Source: Stromatinia cepivora
Taxonomy: Eukaryota; Ascomycota; Leotiomycetes; Helotiales; Sclerotiniaceae
Direction of reading: 5' to 3'
NCBI GenBank assembly: GCA_014898415.1
Contig: RCTD01000006.1
Coordinates: 2,205,306 to 2,269,305 of the forward strand
DNA length: 64,000 nt
Below the pieces are notes generated by a model. The model made no database searches. It had not been told where the DNA came from and saw nothing but the letters and a program-made list of their open reading frames with translations. Below are positions 35,384 to 47,845 of this stretch, one piece after another; the first letter of the stretch is position 1, and each line of letters opens with the position of its first letter. The position numbers were made by a program, and so were the translations under genes.

Positions 35384-37920
35384 TCATTGCCCGGCATCTT
35401 GAACCTTCCCCTTCGTCGCCCTATCTAAATTAAACGCTGCACTAATCAAAGCCAAGTGACTAAATGCCTGTGGAGTATTCCCCAATTGTTCACCACTCCT
35501 CGCAATCTCCTCACTAAACATACTCAAATGATTACCAAAGCTTAACATATTCTCAAATATGCTAACTGCCTTTACCAAATACTTCCTATCATAAACACCC
35601 GCCCTAGTAAGTGCTTCAACCAACCAGAAAGTACACATAGAGAATGCACCTTCACGACCACCAACACCATCTTCGGATGTAGCGGTATTGTAACGGAAAA
35701 CGAGACCGGTTTCTGTGAGACCTCCTTTTTCGGGGGAAAGAAGAATTTTATCGATTGTATTTAGGAAGCGTGGATCATTGGGAGAGATGAAGAAGACGAG
35801 AGGTGCAATGAGAATAGAGGAGTCAAGCAGGGTGCGGGATTCATAACTTTGGACAAAGACTTGCAGATCAGTGTTGTAACCTATGAATTCGTTAGTTAAT
35901 CCAAATGAAGGAATCTATGTCATAAGAATATGAATATAGGCTACCTACCTTTCTCCATGATTTCTTCATAGATAGTATCACGAACTTTTAACCATTCTGC
36001 TTTATTCGGACATGGCAAACAACGTTTCTCCGAAAGACGTACTCCACGGTCAAATGCTACCCAAAGCATAATCTTTGAATATGTATAGTTTTGTTTCTTG
36101 CTTCGAACCTCCCAAATTGACATATCAGAATCTTTCCAGATTTTTAAAACATAATCTAAAATTTGTTAGTATGATGTCCTTGCGAAATGTTGATATAAAC
36201 ATAACATACCTAGAATTTCCCTTACTGCTACCCATTGATCCCAAGTGACAGGCTTTCCATATTTATTCCAAAGATAGATGGCATCCATAAGCTCACCATA
36301 GATATCGAACTGTTGATGAAAAGCTGCACCATTACCAATACGAACTGGACCACTATCTCTATAACCAGAGAGATGGCTATGAAGGATTAGTCTAAGACAA
36401 GAACAAAACTCTTAAAACACTCACTCAAGCTCAATCTCTGGAATATCAGTCTCGCCACGAATTGTGAACATTATTGGTAAAGCACCATCTGGACCTCTTG
36501 ACAGTCTAAAACGATCACTGATAAAGCTCATGTATGCATCGGCTTCTTCAACGAATCCCATCCTGAGTAGAATATAAATTGTGAAACTAGAATCTCGTAC
36601 CCAGGAGTATCGGTAATCCCAATTGCTTGGAAAAGTTAGTTGGGTATACATAGAAGAGCTCCTTACTTACCGAACTCCTCCAATATCTTCAGGAATAGAG
36701 AAAGTGGGTGCCGCAATAATTGCACCAGTAGGCTCGTAAGTCAATAACTTTAAAATCATCAAACTTCTAGCAACAACCTCTCTCCATCGACCTGTATATT
36801 TACTTTGACCAATCCAATTTGACCAAAATCTTTGAGTATCATGTTGCTGTGTATCTAAAACTTCGGTAGTGACATCCCTGGTAATATGATTGGGAATATC
36901 ATCACGCAAGACGAACGAAATAGCTTGACCTTCTTGTAATCGTATATTTGCAACAACACCATCACCTTTACCTTCTTTTTGTCTTACTCGACGAAATTTT
37001 AGGGAGGGGCATGACTCTATATTCTCCTCACCATGATCAATAGTCACGTCGAGTTGAAGTTTTATGTCTTTACTGGTGAAGGTAACCGTTTTGCTCTCTA
37101 GTGCTCCTGGAGGATGCTCCGGCATAAGAATTTCGAGATCATGTTCATCGCGGGCATAATTGAAGGCTGGAAATATCTCCACATCTAAACAAAGTTGTGA
37201 GATATGATGACTGCCGCCGTGTTCTGGATCTTTCTCACCTAAATCGACACTGCCTCGAATACATTCGACTCGACGTACCAGCCATTTTTTCAATTCACCC
37301 TGAACTTTTGTAGTTTCTCGAAACGGCATGGAGCTTTTCTTTGCGACATGACTATGATTAGGACGTGGAAAGAAGTCGATCAAGTCAACTACACCCTCTT
37401 CATGAATATATCGAGTTTGTAGGATATTTGAAGATGGAAGGTATTGTTGTTTTGTATTGAAAGTAACTCCACACGCAGGAGTGATTGAAAAATGACCACC
37501 TAAGAGGTCCGCAGAGTTAGCATTTGCAGTTGTTGTGTCTAGAAGTAGCATATAATCCGGGGTAACTGGTGAAGCTCGTTGGGGGACATTAAAATGAGGG
37601 GTGGTTTAATATCCCCAGTATTCTGAGACAACACTACAAGAGAAAACCCCAAACCCACCTTTATCTTTATCTAGAAGTCGACCAAATACCGAAGGAGAAT
37701 CGAAGTCGGGCCTAGATGGATGTATAAATATAAGTATTTGGAGAGCTTAAAGGTACTCCATCGATTGCATAACCATAGCTTACCAGCACATAAAATCAAT
37801 ACTTCCATCAATACCCACCAAAGCACAAGTTCTCATATTCCCAATTAGACCATAATTTTCTATTGGTAAATATCCCGTATCATGGCGACGAGAAACTTGC
37901 GCGATGCCGGGGACAGACAT
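35384..37920 (-). CDS. GH15 family protein (glucoamylase/trehalase-like)
   Basis: Seven exons: 37920-37784, 37711-37659, 37499-36671, 36625-36425, 36376-36210, 36155-35949 and 35880-35384; 696 aa. Features of the cytosolic GH15 group: [20 protein letters not shown] (N-terminus), [28 protein letters not shown], the (alpha/alpha)6-barrel motif [15 protein letters not shown], and [17 protein letters not shown]. There is no signal peptide, unlike secreted glucoamylases. These enzymes hydrolyse alpha-glucosides (some are trehalases); the substrate here is not predictable. The 159-nt second intron is the least standard. It ends at TTAG before GTGGTCAT, which restores DKDKGGHFSI. Reading on from the alternative frame would insert about 16 residues ([12 protein letters not shown]...). 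Confidence 0.87.
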
Positions 37921-39583
37921 TGTTGATAGATCAATGTACGCGTTTGTTGAAGTGATTGATGCAAGTTGCCTTTGATGGGGGATGACGAGGAAACGAGGAA
38001 ATAGTAAACAAGTGAGAAAGAACAAAGCAATCGAAACAGTGTAACGAAATGATTGCAGGTAAAGGAGATTTGATGCAATAAATCAATCTTACAGTGGGTG
38101 AATTATGTGTGATACGTTTCACATAAGAAATTGAATTATTTGTGTAGCCATAAGATTTATTTATGGCTTTGGTTGGTGGGGGGGGGGGGGGGGGTTTGAA
38201 GCTGGAGATTTATATGTTGATACGATACCTAGCTTATTTATTGATGTTTGATTTAAGAGAAGTTGAACAATTAGAGTTAAATCTCGGATTAGCCACGAGT
38301 GAAGTTTGAGGGGAAAACGTGATCTTTTTCGTCATACTTACGGGAGGGAAGCTTGACACATTTCCGTTCCGTTAACTAACCCCAACTCAGGTCCCTTTCT
38401 CTAATTTACTACCGGATTAACACGATGAGATATGATGAATGATTTAATTGACTGATTGATCGATGATTGATTCAAGAATGATTTTCATTCAACGAAATGC
38501 TCAAAATGGTCAGAGGACAACATCAAGTACTGTAAGAGAATATGTTGTGTCTTCTCATTTAGGTGAAACAATAACTAGAGGAAGATGATTATCATCTGAC
38601 ACAACAGAAGCGGTCAAGAAGAGCAGCTGAACTGTATTGAGAGGAGAGTTGAGGGGTCGAGACTTGGAAACCTGGTAATTGGAAATCTTGCCGATATTCG
38701 AGACGCAATGAATAATGGAAGATACATAGTCCATTCTTAAGGCTGATCAAATACATTGATGATCTTTGAGGAGAATTTTGAAGGATGTTCAAGACATTCA
38801 GGGACGTTTACTTCTAGACCGGTGTATCATCCAAGGTATATCCCAATTGATAATCACCGGAACGGGGCGGAAAGAGTTCATCATCGTTCAGTGGGAACTG
38901 GAGTGGACTCTGTGGAGTATATGGAAAGCCGTCACGAATAATACCCAGTCAAAAGTATATGGCCAATAGGGATAGAGGGCAAGAGATACAAAAATGTATA
39001 TCTCGACTTATCTAATCGATCGTACTCGTACCTACTTTCAAGGTCCGGGAGGATTCTTGTATAGATAATTTGAGATGATGCAAATCGACTTTGATATTAT
39101 CATTTCAAGTAGTTAGATGTTGGGTGGATTATTGAGGTCAAAGCAAACCTATGTCTCTTATTATTATACTCAACGTTCATAATATCTTTGTTGCCCAATC
39201 TACCTACGAGTTCATTTCTGCCTTTTCCATCATATATATGTATATATACATTAGAAATACATAAAATTACAATAACGTTGACCAAAAAATATTCCCCTAA
39301 TTTTGTTTCACAACATCTAATTCGTACTTATCAATCGCCAAGTCAAGTTAAAGTAACCAGTCGCGTGTACCTCATACAAGCTCACACGCATTTGTATCAT
39401 GGTCACAATGTTTTAAAGTCCCCCTGATGCTTGCCAAGATTATCAGAAAAGCTCATCATTCGGGGATAAATCGCAACTTTATCACGGTCTGATCTCCACA
39501 ATACTACAACCATTCGAAAGCTTACAGGCCCAAAAAAAATAATGAAAGTACATTAGCAAATCCACCTTGATTCAGTAATTACC
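37921..39583. other. Divergent promoter region of GH15 and transporter genes
   Basis: 1.66 kb without a supportable gene. It contains a run of 17 G at 38178-38194. Short frames at 38756-38969 on the plus strand have no recognisable domain. Confidence 0.5.
38178..38194 (+). repeat. Poly-G run (17 nt)
   Basis: Seventeen consecutive G, about 260 bp upstream of the GH15 start codon (C-run on the coding strand of that gene). The length may be unreliable because sequencing is poor at such runs. Confidence 0.85.
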
Positions 39584-41623
39584 ATGGCCTTATTAGAGGA
39601 GACGAGATCCAAGAATCCTGCACAACATCATTCACAATTCGAGGGAGAGGAAACACTACCGACATCCGATCAAATCTCCACTGGGAACACTTCACTTGAA
39701 TCTTCACAATCAAAACCACCCTCACACCCACATTCGCGCTCGCATTCACACTCACACTCACATCCACACTCACCTCAACTCTCAAAATCTCATTTTCCTA
39801 TACAAACTTTACCAAGAACCTCCACATCTGAAGCATCGGCGCGTTCGGAAGAAGAATTATTAGAGCCAGATGCTGCTACAGCTCTCGCAGATTTACATCC
39901 AACAGATACAAACATGGATCCGCAACCTTCAGGTCATCGACGAAGGAGGAGTAGTATGATGAATAATTTGGATCCGAATTCAAGAGTTCCAAGGGCAAAG
40001 CGATCACCAAAAACTTCTATAATTGCAGGGGATACGAAATCCGGAGATAGAGGGTCAGACGATGATTCAAGATCTACTAGTGATGATATGGAATTGAATG
40101 ATTTCTCTGAAGAGGGTGATTTACAAGATGATGAGGAAACTGGTTTGACTGCTAAATCTAAAGCAAAACGAAAGAAGAGGAAGATACGGCATCAATCAAT
40201 GGATCATAGAATTGCGGGTGATATTAGAGTAACAACAGATGAGAAGAAAGAAGCGGATTGGAATGTTGTGAAGAAGAGTTTAATGAATGGGACTCTAATA
40301 GGACTTTGGTATATATTTTCACTATCAATATCTATAGTAAGTCCATCTCCCCGTTCTCGCAGATATTTGCTAACCTTCAAATAGTATAACAAATGGATGT
40401 TTGATCCAAAGCATCTCAATTTCCATTTCCCTCTATTTACAACATGTATGCATATGCTGGTACAATTCTCACTCTCGAGCCTCGTCCTTTACTTCCTCCC
40501 TCAATTTCGACCTCGATACGATTCTATATCTAACCCTCACAATACACATGTATCGGATTCGGATATGGCTCAGCATGAGGTTGATATGAAGAAGCCGTTG
40601 ATGACCAGAATGTTTTATTTTACACGAATTGGACCTTGCGGAATGGCAACAGGATTGGATATTGGTCTTGGAAATATGTCTTTAAAATTCATAACCCTTA
40701 CATTTTATAGTTTGTACCCCTTTCCTTAGTGGAGAGATACCCTACTAACATATACCAAAGCTATGTGCAAATCCTCGGCTCTTGCATTCGTACTTCTCTT
40801 CGCATTCGTATTTCGTCTCGAAACTCCTTCATGGCGTTTAGTTGGTATCATATTCACAATGACAATTGGTGTGGTAATGATGGTATTTGGTGAAGTGGAT
40901 TTTTCAACGAAGGGCTTTATTCTCGTCATATTTGCCGCATTTTTCTCCGGTTTCCGTTGGGGTTTAACACAAATCCTTCTTCTCCGCAACCCAGCAACTT
41001 CGAATCCTTTTTCCTCGATTTTCTACCTTGCTCCTATCATGTTCGCCTCTCTTCTAATCATCGCTACTCCCGTGGAAGGATTTCCAGCACTTTGGGAAGG
41101 TCTTAAAATCTTAGTCGAAGTCAAAGGTCCAATTTTCGGTCCTTTACTTTTACTCTTCCCAGGTTGCATAGCTTTTTTTATGACAGCCTCGGAATTCGCT
41201 CTGCTACAGCGTACATCCGTCGTTACTCTTTCAATCGCAGGGATTTTCAAAGAAGTAGTCACAATTTCAGCCGCGGGACTAGTTTTCCATGACCCTCTCA
41301 CCCTAATCAATATCTCCGGTCTCTTCGTCACAATCGGTGCAATCGCAGCATATAATTGGATCAAGATTCGAAAAATGAGAGAAGATGCTCAAAACGAAGC
41401 ACATAGAATTCACGAAGCTACAGAAAGAGCAAGAGAAAGTGGAAGTGATGCAGATGGAGAAGATGGGGAAAGTGATTGGGATGGTCAAGAAGGAAGTTAT
41501 ATTACAAATGATGGTGACATCTTACCAAATCCAGATAGATTTCAAGTCAAAAAAGGAGAAAGCTCAAGAGCAGAAAGTGCACCGTTGGTTGGAAACAGCG
41601 CAAAGAAAGATTTGAGTGATTGA
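39584..41623 (+). CDS. SLC35/triose-phosphate-translocator family membrane transporter (YMD8/SLC35C2-like)
   Basis: Three exons, 39584-40336, 40385-40709 and 40761-41623 (introns 48 and 51 nt), 646 aa. The first ~235 residues are soluble, Ser-rich and basic, with a His-Ser tract (SHSHSHSHPHS, ~50). About ten membrane segments follow, beginning at LIGLWYIFSLSISIYNKWMF and including FYFTRIGPCGMATGLDIGLG and FFSGFRWGLTQILLLRNP. These fit the TPT/nucleotide-sugar transporter fold. The acidic tail (DADGEDGESDWDGQ) is probably cytosolic. Family members move nucleotide sugars or phosphorylated compounds across Golgi/ER membranes; the substrate of the C2 branch is uncertain. Convergent with rtg2. Confidence 0.87.
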
Positions 41624-42245
41624 TTGGTTGATTTCATTCAAATCATTATGTCGATACAAAGATTTTGATTTATATATTAGAGAAGAGAAGAGAGTTGAGA
41701 GTTGAGGAACTTTCTTGAGTATATATATTTAGTTATATTTATATACAAGATCTATATAAATAGAAATTGCGGTTGGTTATGCTACGAAAGCAGGAGATAG
41801 CATGAGATTGGATGGGAATACCCGGCGTTTTTTTTTGGTGTATGCATTTTAAATACCGTCTTGGACGGTAGGGTAGTTGGGTTGGGTTTGGGTTTGGGTT
41901 TGGGTTTGGGTTTGGGTTTGGGTTTGGGTTTGGGTTTGGGTTTGGATGGTAATATATATGTATGTGGTTGGTTGGTTTAGTAGCATAGCATAGCATAGCG
42001 GAGCAGAGCAGAGCAGAGCAGAGCATGCAAATAAGGATATTTATTTTTTTGGATGAAAGAAAATGGTCAATAGACTCGATTTGATTGTATGTAAATTTGG
42101 ATGGTTTTTGACCGTGTATAGAATTGGGTATCATATAAAGTACTTTCCTTCCTTTCCTCCCATTCTCCTCTCCCCCTTCCTGCCTCTCATTCCTCCCCCT
42201 AGGTTCCACCTTAAAGCTTAAAGCAAGACCCCCACCTCACAATTT
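41624..42245. other. Convergent intergenic region with microsatellites
   Basis: 0.6 kb between the stop codons of the transporter and rtg2. It contains three adjacent simple repeats (listed next) and no gene. Confidence 0.6.
41882..42024 (+). repeat. Adjacent (TTGGGT)10, (AGCAT)4 and (AGAGC)5 tracts
   Basis: Ten perfect TTGGGT hexamers run from 41882 to 41941. Four AGCAT pentamers lie at ~41983-42000 and five GAGCA pentamers at ~42001-42024. The hexamer differs by one base from the fungal telomere unit TTAGGG. Confidence 0.9.
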
Positions 42246-44108
42246 CTATCCCCATACAACCTCAACCCTCCTCTTCAACCCCAACCCTTTCCCCACCTTC
42301 CCAACCAACTTCTCCAAATCCACATCTCTCCCCCGCCCTCCCAAATCCCCCAGAACCATCAATCTCACCCCCTCCTTCCTCCCCTTCCTCCCTAACCCCT
42401 CCGTCCATTCCCCCTTAAACCTAAACCCAAATTCCTTCCCTCCACCTCCACCATCCCTCCCCACAACCTCCGTCCCAGGAACAGGAACCAACCCACAAAC
42501 CCCCCTCGCCACCGCCCCCAAATAATCACACCACCAAGCCCCCTCCTCCCCCACAATCCCCCTCAATCCCCCCAAAACCCCCCTATCCACTTTCCCCACA
42601 TCATTTTCCCACCGCGCACACATGGTTAATGAAAGTATCGCAATAACCTCATGCGTCAATCCCGGCATTCCTGCCATAGGTCCAGAAATAGGAGTATGTA
42701 ATGCGCGGGCCGCGTTTAAATTCGATATATCCGCCATGTTTTCCCACATGTGTTTTACGATATATGATAAGATTTCCCGAGTGAAGATTTCAGTACCGGG
42801 TTGAGAAGCGGGGAGAGATAAGGAGAGGATTTCGACCAGCTCCGTGAGTTGGATATCGGTGATAGAGTGATTGGAGGGGAGAAGTAGTAAAGGATGAGTT
42901 TCTTGAGTTTGGGACGGAAGTTTGAGAAAAAGTACTCCTTCTCTATTTCCTCCACCGCAGAAAACTACTTCTTTGATATTTGGCACGATGGAAATGATTC
43001 CCTCGACCACCTCTACAATGGCGGGAAATTGTTCTCGTCGTCGCTTACTCATGCCGTGGATTTTTTCCTTCTCGACTTCGTTCACGCGGAGCATTTCTTT
43101 CGTTTGCTTGAATCGCTTTCCGGATACTTTGTAGCCGGCGATGGAGGGGATAGGATAGGGATTTATAGGATCAGTATGCATCAACATACTTCCATAACCC
43201 CTAAAACCTCCACCGCAGAAATAGATCGTCACTCCCTCATTCTCCACCTGCTTCTGCAGTTTTGAGAAACTTCCACATAACCCCTGAAACGTCTCTTGAA
43301 ATCGTGTCCGCATTTCACTTCGAATGTCATTAATATTTCCCTCTCTTAATTTCGCCGTCATTTTCGCAGCTCCAAACGGCATACTCTTCGCCAACGCCGC
43401 ACTCTTCCCCCAATAAGTTTCCACGCCCGTAGATGCATCCAACATCTCAACAGAAGATACAGAAGCACCACTATCCATAAAAGTCATCTGAACACTCCCA
43501 CCCCCCAAATCCATCATCAAACCCTCAACCCCCGCAAATCCACTCCGTGCCCCCATAGCCCCTAACAAGCTTTCCACCTGCGGACTTAAAATATCGACTT
43601 CTAGTCCACTTTCCCTCTTAATCGCATCCGTCATTTCTTTCCTATTGAGCGCTGTGCGCATAGCCTCCGTAGCGAAAACGCCAATATTTTTCGAGAGCAC
43701 CCCATAGGAATCACAGGTATATTTGAAACTAGCAAGACGTTTCGCGACGCGGGCAATGGTCTCGGTATCGAAGATGAATTCTTGAGAACCGGGGAGAGAA
43801 GAATGTAGAGCATCGTAGAGGGAAATGGGAGCGCGGTCGCGGTAGATGCAAGGGAGGAGGCGAGCGGTAGGAGGTGAGAGGTCGGAGATGGAAAATCGGA
43901 TTCCATTGCTATGGATTTAATTAGTTGGGGGGTTTTTATTATGATATGGTTATGGAGAGACATCATACCTTCCCATATCAACTAAAGCGTATAAATGATC
44001 TGTAGATTTTTCAGCACCGTCTGCATCATGAGGAGGCATTCTGCTAGAGATGTTATCGATGGTTATGACGGATGGATCTGCCATGGTAGCATTTGCTTTG
44101 TCTCCCAT
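42246..44108 (-). CDS. rtg2: Retrograde regulation protein 2-like (Ppx/GppA phosphatase fold)
   Basis: Two exons, 44108-43969 and 43908-42246 (60-nt intron), 600 aa. An alternative ATG lies eight codons downstream. The N-terminal ASKHA-type phosphate-binding motifs are YALVDMGSNGIRFSI (~42-56) and GLMMDLGGGSVQMTFMD (~165). A second glycine-rich loop is YFCGGGFRGYGSM. In yeast Rtg2 senses mitochondrial dysfunction, releases Rtg1/3 and is also a SLIK/SAGA component; other members of the fold hydrolyse polyphosphate or ppGpp. The C-terminal ~250 residues are Gly/Arg-rich (GRDGGGGGKEFGFRFKG). The last 400 bp have strongly strand-biased base composition (C-rich plus strand). Confidence 0.88.
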
Positions 44109-45078
44109 TTTGAGATAGGGGATTTTTTGGAGAAGTATTGAACAGTTTAAAGGAGTGTCTTTGTGACTTGAGCAAACGTCATTTTGGAAAAGAAAATAAA
44201 GATGGCATTGTAGTGATCCGCTGCCAACTTTTTTGCTTCATGTCGTGTTCGTGGAAAATGTGCCCGCGCTTTGGAGGGGCACTGCATGTGATTGGAATTG
44301 TCCCTCCACATTTTGAACTTTAGGCCATTACCATAGAAGCAATTACTAGTTAGGTTGTTGCAAAGTTTTGCTTTTCAAGATCTTGGGTTGCAATGTTTTA
44401 GATAATTTTGGTATTAGGTATTTAGTAGTTGTCCTTAAATCTCATGTCACATCCGCGAGCGAAAGAAAGGTAAGGTAAGATTTTATAAGAAATTTCTATT
44501 CATACAACTTATAGTAAAAGCATATAAGTAAAATAGGGGAAAGAAGCAAGTAATCTAATCTAACAATCAATACTCGAGCCTTTTGCTCAATAGGAATTAA
44601 CCCATCCATCCATCAGTAAAATTCCGCCCTCAGTCCATTCCATACCACAAAGAACCATTAGGATTTTTAGAACCATCCACCAACCAATAAATCAATACAC
44701 CCATCAAACATCAGTGAAAGACCACTCCGACTTAATTCAGCCCAATCCATACCATGAAGAAATCTCAAGATCCCTAGAACATATCCTCCGATACCCAGAT
44801 CACCAGACCATAAACTAATTCCATCTCAGAATCCTAAACCACCATTTCTATCAATATCAAGGTTCTTACATGCCCCAAAGGATAAACCAAAGGAGGAAGT
44901 TCCCCACTCACAAAGTAGGAGTGTTTTCAATTTGAAGAAATATAAAGTTTGAGAAACCAAAGTTAGTCGTTAGTAATGTTCCAGCGAAGCCCATCGTCGT
45001 AAAATTATTCCTCAGAAACCCTCTTATCATCCATAAATTTGGTGCCGATACCATAACCCATCATAAACTTCAGTCATC
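44109..45078. other. Intergenic
   Basis: 0.97 kb between the rtg2 start and the 3' end of ssr4. No gene, repeat or RNA gene seen. Confidence 0.5.
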
Positions 45079-47425
45079 TTACATGCCTTGATTATCTCCA
45101 TCCGTATCACCATTATGATGATCAATCCCATGAAAAGCTTCACCAAAAGCACTATCATCTACCAAATCTCCCAAACCATGACCATCATCTTCCATATTAT
45201 CACCAGCATCATATGAAGCTAAAGCATCACCAGCTGTATCCAAATCTTCAAGATCGAAATCATTTTCATTAAGTTCAGTATGATGTTCTTGTTCTTGTTC
45301 TTCCTGTTCTTGTGGATGTTCAGCTTGTGGTTCAGGTAAAGAGGTAGAATTTGTGGTTTGTTCTGGTGTATTGTTGTCGGAAGAACGCTTAAGATAATCT
45401 GATAGTGCTGATTGTTGATCGTGAGATTGAGTGTTTGTATTTGAAGGATCTGCTGTAGGTGAGACACCTCCAGGTGGTATAACAACCCAATCTGAAGTAT
45501 CACCAGTAGGTTGTCCAGTTGCTGTCATAGATTGGTGAGTTTCTGCTGTTGAAATTGAATCTTGCATATGTACATCTTGTTGTTCTTGCTGCGGTGGAGA
45601 TTGATGTTGAGCAGCTTGTGGTGTTCCCATAGTCTGAGAAAGATGTGGAGATGCCATGTGTAAAACTCCAGCTGGTGTAGTTGCTGCAGAAGGATGTTGT
45701 AAGTGACCAGGAGTTGGATAATTCGCACTTATTGGTGTGGCGTGTGATGAAGATGGATTGCTATTATGGAATTGGTCGAGTAAACCAGCAGTAGAATTGG
45801 TCATATCAATATCAGCGACATCTGACTCATTGATAAGAACACCACTTTGTTGAGAACCATTTCGAGAAGGTTGAGAAGGTTGAGGACTTGCTTGTGCAGC
45901 AACTTCTTCATATCCGCCATCTTGAATACGACGAAGTTCACTAATTGCAACTGCATGACGACCAAGGGAAGCTTCAACCTTTGCGAGAACATCATCAACC
46001 TTGGAAGGAATTTTGATAGGAGTTTCGGTATCTTCATTCTCTTCTTGATCGATTTTTCCTTCAAGTCTCCAATATTCAGGACCAACATCTGAAGGATCAT
46101 CAACAGCTATACGTAATTCTTTCTCGGCTTGAGAAATAAGAAAACCCTTTTGAAATTTCGCAAGACGTTTTGCATGCTTAGCCTTTATCTTTTCGATATC
46201 CTTATTGGTTTGTGCAATAGTATTGTGAGCTCTTTTGCGAAATTCTTCTGCCTTGCCTGGATCAAGACGACCAACATAGTTGAGTGTTGGTGTTGGTTCT
46301 TCGGTTTCTTTAAGAGGAGCATTAAATATACCTTCAGTGAGACTGCTCAATTCACCACGAACACCAAGTCCAAGGTCTGTGGGGACGATTTGATTAATGG
46401 CATAAGGTGAAGATAGAACTTCCTCCATCCAATCGTAATTTGTAAGGAATCTGCTGTAACTAATTTCTCGAGGTGTTGTAAGGTCGAACCAATCTCCTCG
46501 AGAATTTTCTTCTTCGTCTTCTTCAACAACTGCAGTGGAATTATTTGCGGCTGCGGTTTGAGCAACAGCTGTTCGAGCGCGTTTTGGAGGTGGACCGGGT
46601 TGAGGATGAGTTGGATATGCCATTGATTGAGGAACTCTTGGTGGAATGCTCGCTGCATACATTGGTGCGCCTCTTGGATGACCACGAGGGAAATCGATCT
46701 TTGCCCAATTTACTCTATCATGAAGTAAAAACTCCTTGTGAATAAGTTGACCTTGTTGATGTAAGTATTGTCGTGTGCTCATAATGGTTTGAATTTGTTG
46801 ATTGATTGGGATGATGTGAGAGGGTAGACGGTCTTCGGGAGGAGCTTGAATATAATGAATAATCCAGAGGTTTGGATCAGGTAAAGGGTTTTGATTTGGA
46901 ATTCGAGGGGGTAAAATTCGATATCGGCGACGACTGTGAGATGCAATAGATTCACCAGTACCATAACCAATTTTGCATTGATAAATTTCTAGAGTCTGCG
47001 AAAATTACTAGAGTCAGTAGAAGTCTTTACAAATCATATTGATGGTAGACTCACGCATCCCATGACTTCCATAGAGAATGCCGTCTCTCCAGGAGCCCAA
47101 ATATAACCATCGCTTGGAAATTCATGACCCAATGTAGGTGTTTGCCATGATAATAAGACTGTACCATCAACAGGTCGATCAAGGTAAGTCCAATAAACAG
47201 GAGCCTGATCGCGAGTAATTTTTGGTGCATTTAAAAGCCATTCTGCTACTCTTTCCGGATGTAATTGTGAAGGTGTATTTGGAAATCGATAAGTAGAGAG
47301 GAGATGAACGTGATGTAACTGCGCGATCAAATTAGAATATTGTTTGATAATTGGAAGCTGGAAGAAGTTGTAAAACATACCAAGTCGCGATGAATCCCTT
47401 GAGAAGGGTCTTGCATTACCTGCAT
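45079..47425 (-). CDS. ssr4: SWI/SNF and RSC complexes subunit Ssr4 (DUF1750)
   Basis: Three exons, 47425-47381, 47318-47055 and 46995-45079 (introns 62 and 59 nt), 741 aa. The short first exon encodes MQVMQDPSQGIHRDL; a second in-frame ATG three codons on is possible. The conserved N-terminal half reads HHVHLLSTYRFPNTPSQLHP, WEYLD-type YWTYLDRPVDGTVLL, CKIGYGTGESIASHSRRRYR and GDWFDLTTPREISYSRFLT. The C-terminal half is Gln/Ser/Pro-rich and acidic at the end, as expected for a disordered chromatin protein. Fission yeast Ssr4 is shared by the SWI/SNF and RSC remodellers. A CACGTG E-box lies at 47597-47602, about 175 bp upstream. Confidence 0.88.
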
Positions 47426-47845
47426 CGTGAATGTAATGATTGAAATCGCAAAAAGAAAAGCTTGAAATTGCCGTAAAGTCGAAGAAAAGTTGACAAGAAA
47501 GTAACTGGTAAATCGAAAGGTAAACCTCGATCGATCTTGTCGCGAATGTTAGCAGACGCGAATTTGATGATGGAGATTGGGAAGGCGCTAATGTAACACG
47601 TGACAGCTTACCTCGATGCACAAAAAAGAAAACAAGATAACTCGCTGAATGAAAAACTATGCTTTTGAATGCTTTTGGGTCAGATCAAGGATTCAAGTAA
47701 TGGGTAGCTATCGGTGCCAAATTTTCAAAAGAAAGCAAGGAAGCTACGACAGCTACCCATGGAATCGAACCCGAGGGGAAAAATACAAACAACAATCAGG
47801 TTTTCCCGAGACCTGATTCAGAACCACCGCTGAGACGATGGTATC
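47426..47845. other. ssr4 promoter region
   Basis: 420 bp carrying the CACGTG box at 47597-47602, a 10-bp inverted repeat (ATGGGTAGCT at 47700-47709 and AGCTACCCAT at 47751-47760) and the tRNA-like element described separately. Confidence 0.5.
47752..47845 (-). tRNA. tRNA-like element, probably degenerate
   Basis: The minus strand has a perfect RNA polymerase III B-box (GGGTTCGATTCC, 47772-47761) and a GCGGTGG D-loop-like segment at the 5' end. It also has an 8-bp hairpin (AATCAGGT ... ACCTGATT, 47818-47794) where the anticodon arm should be; the loop contains CGG in an anticodon-like place. The T-stem has two mismatches and the acceptor ends (GATACC ... GGTAGC) pair only partly. The total of ~94 nt would need an odd insert. 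I read it as a tRNA relic or tRNA-derived fragment; a functional tRNA is unlikely. It overlaps the last codon of the next gene. Confidence 0.3.

Noticed and set aside
42246..42600. Strong C-rich plus strand suggesting a transferred segment in rtg2
   Set aside because: The coding frame is continuous and the residues (GGGGGKEFGFRFKG, GLGRKGRKEG) simply need G-rich codons; no sign of a junction.
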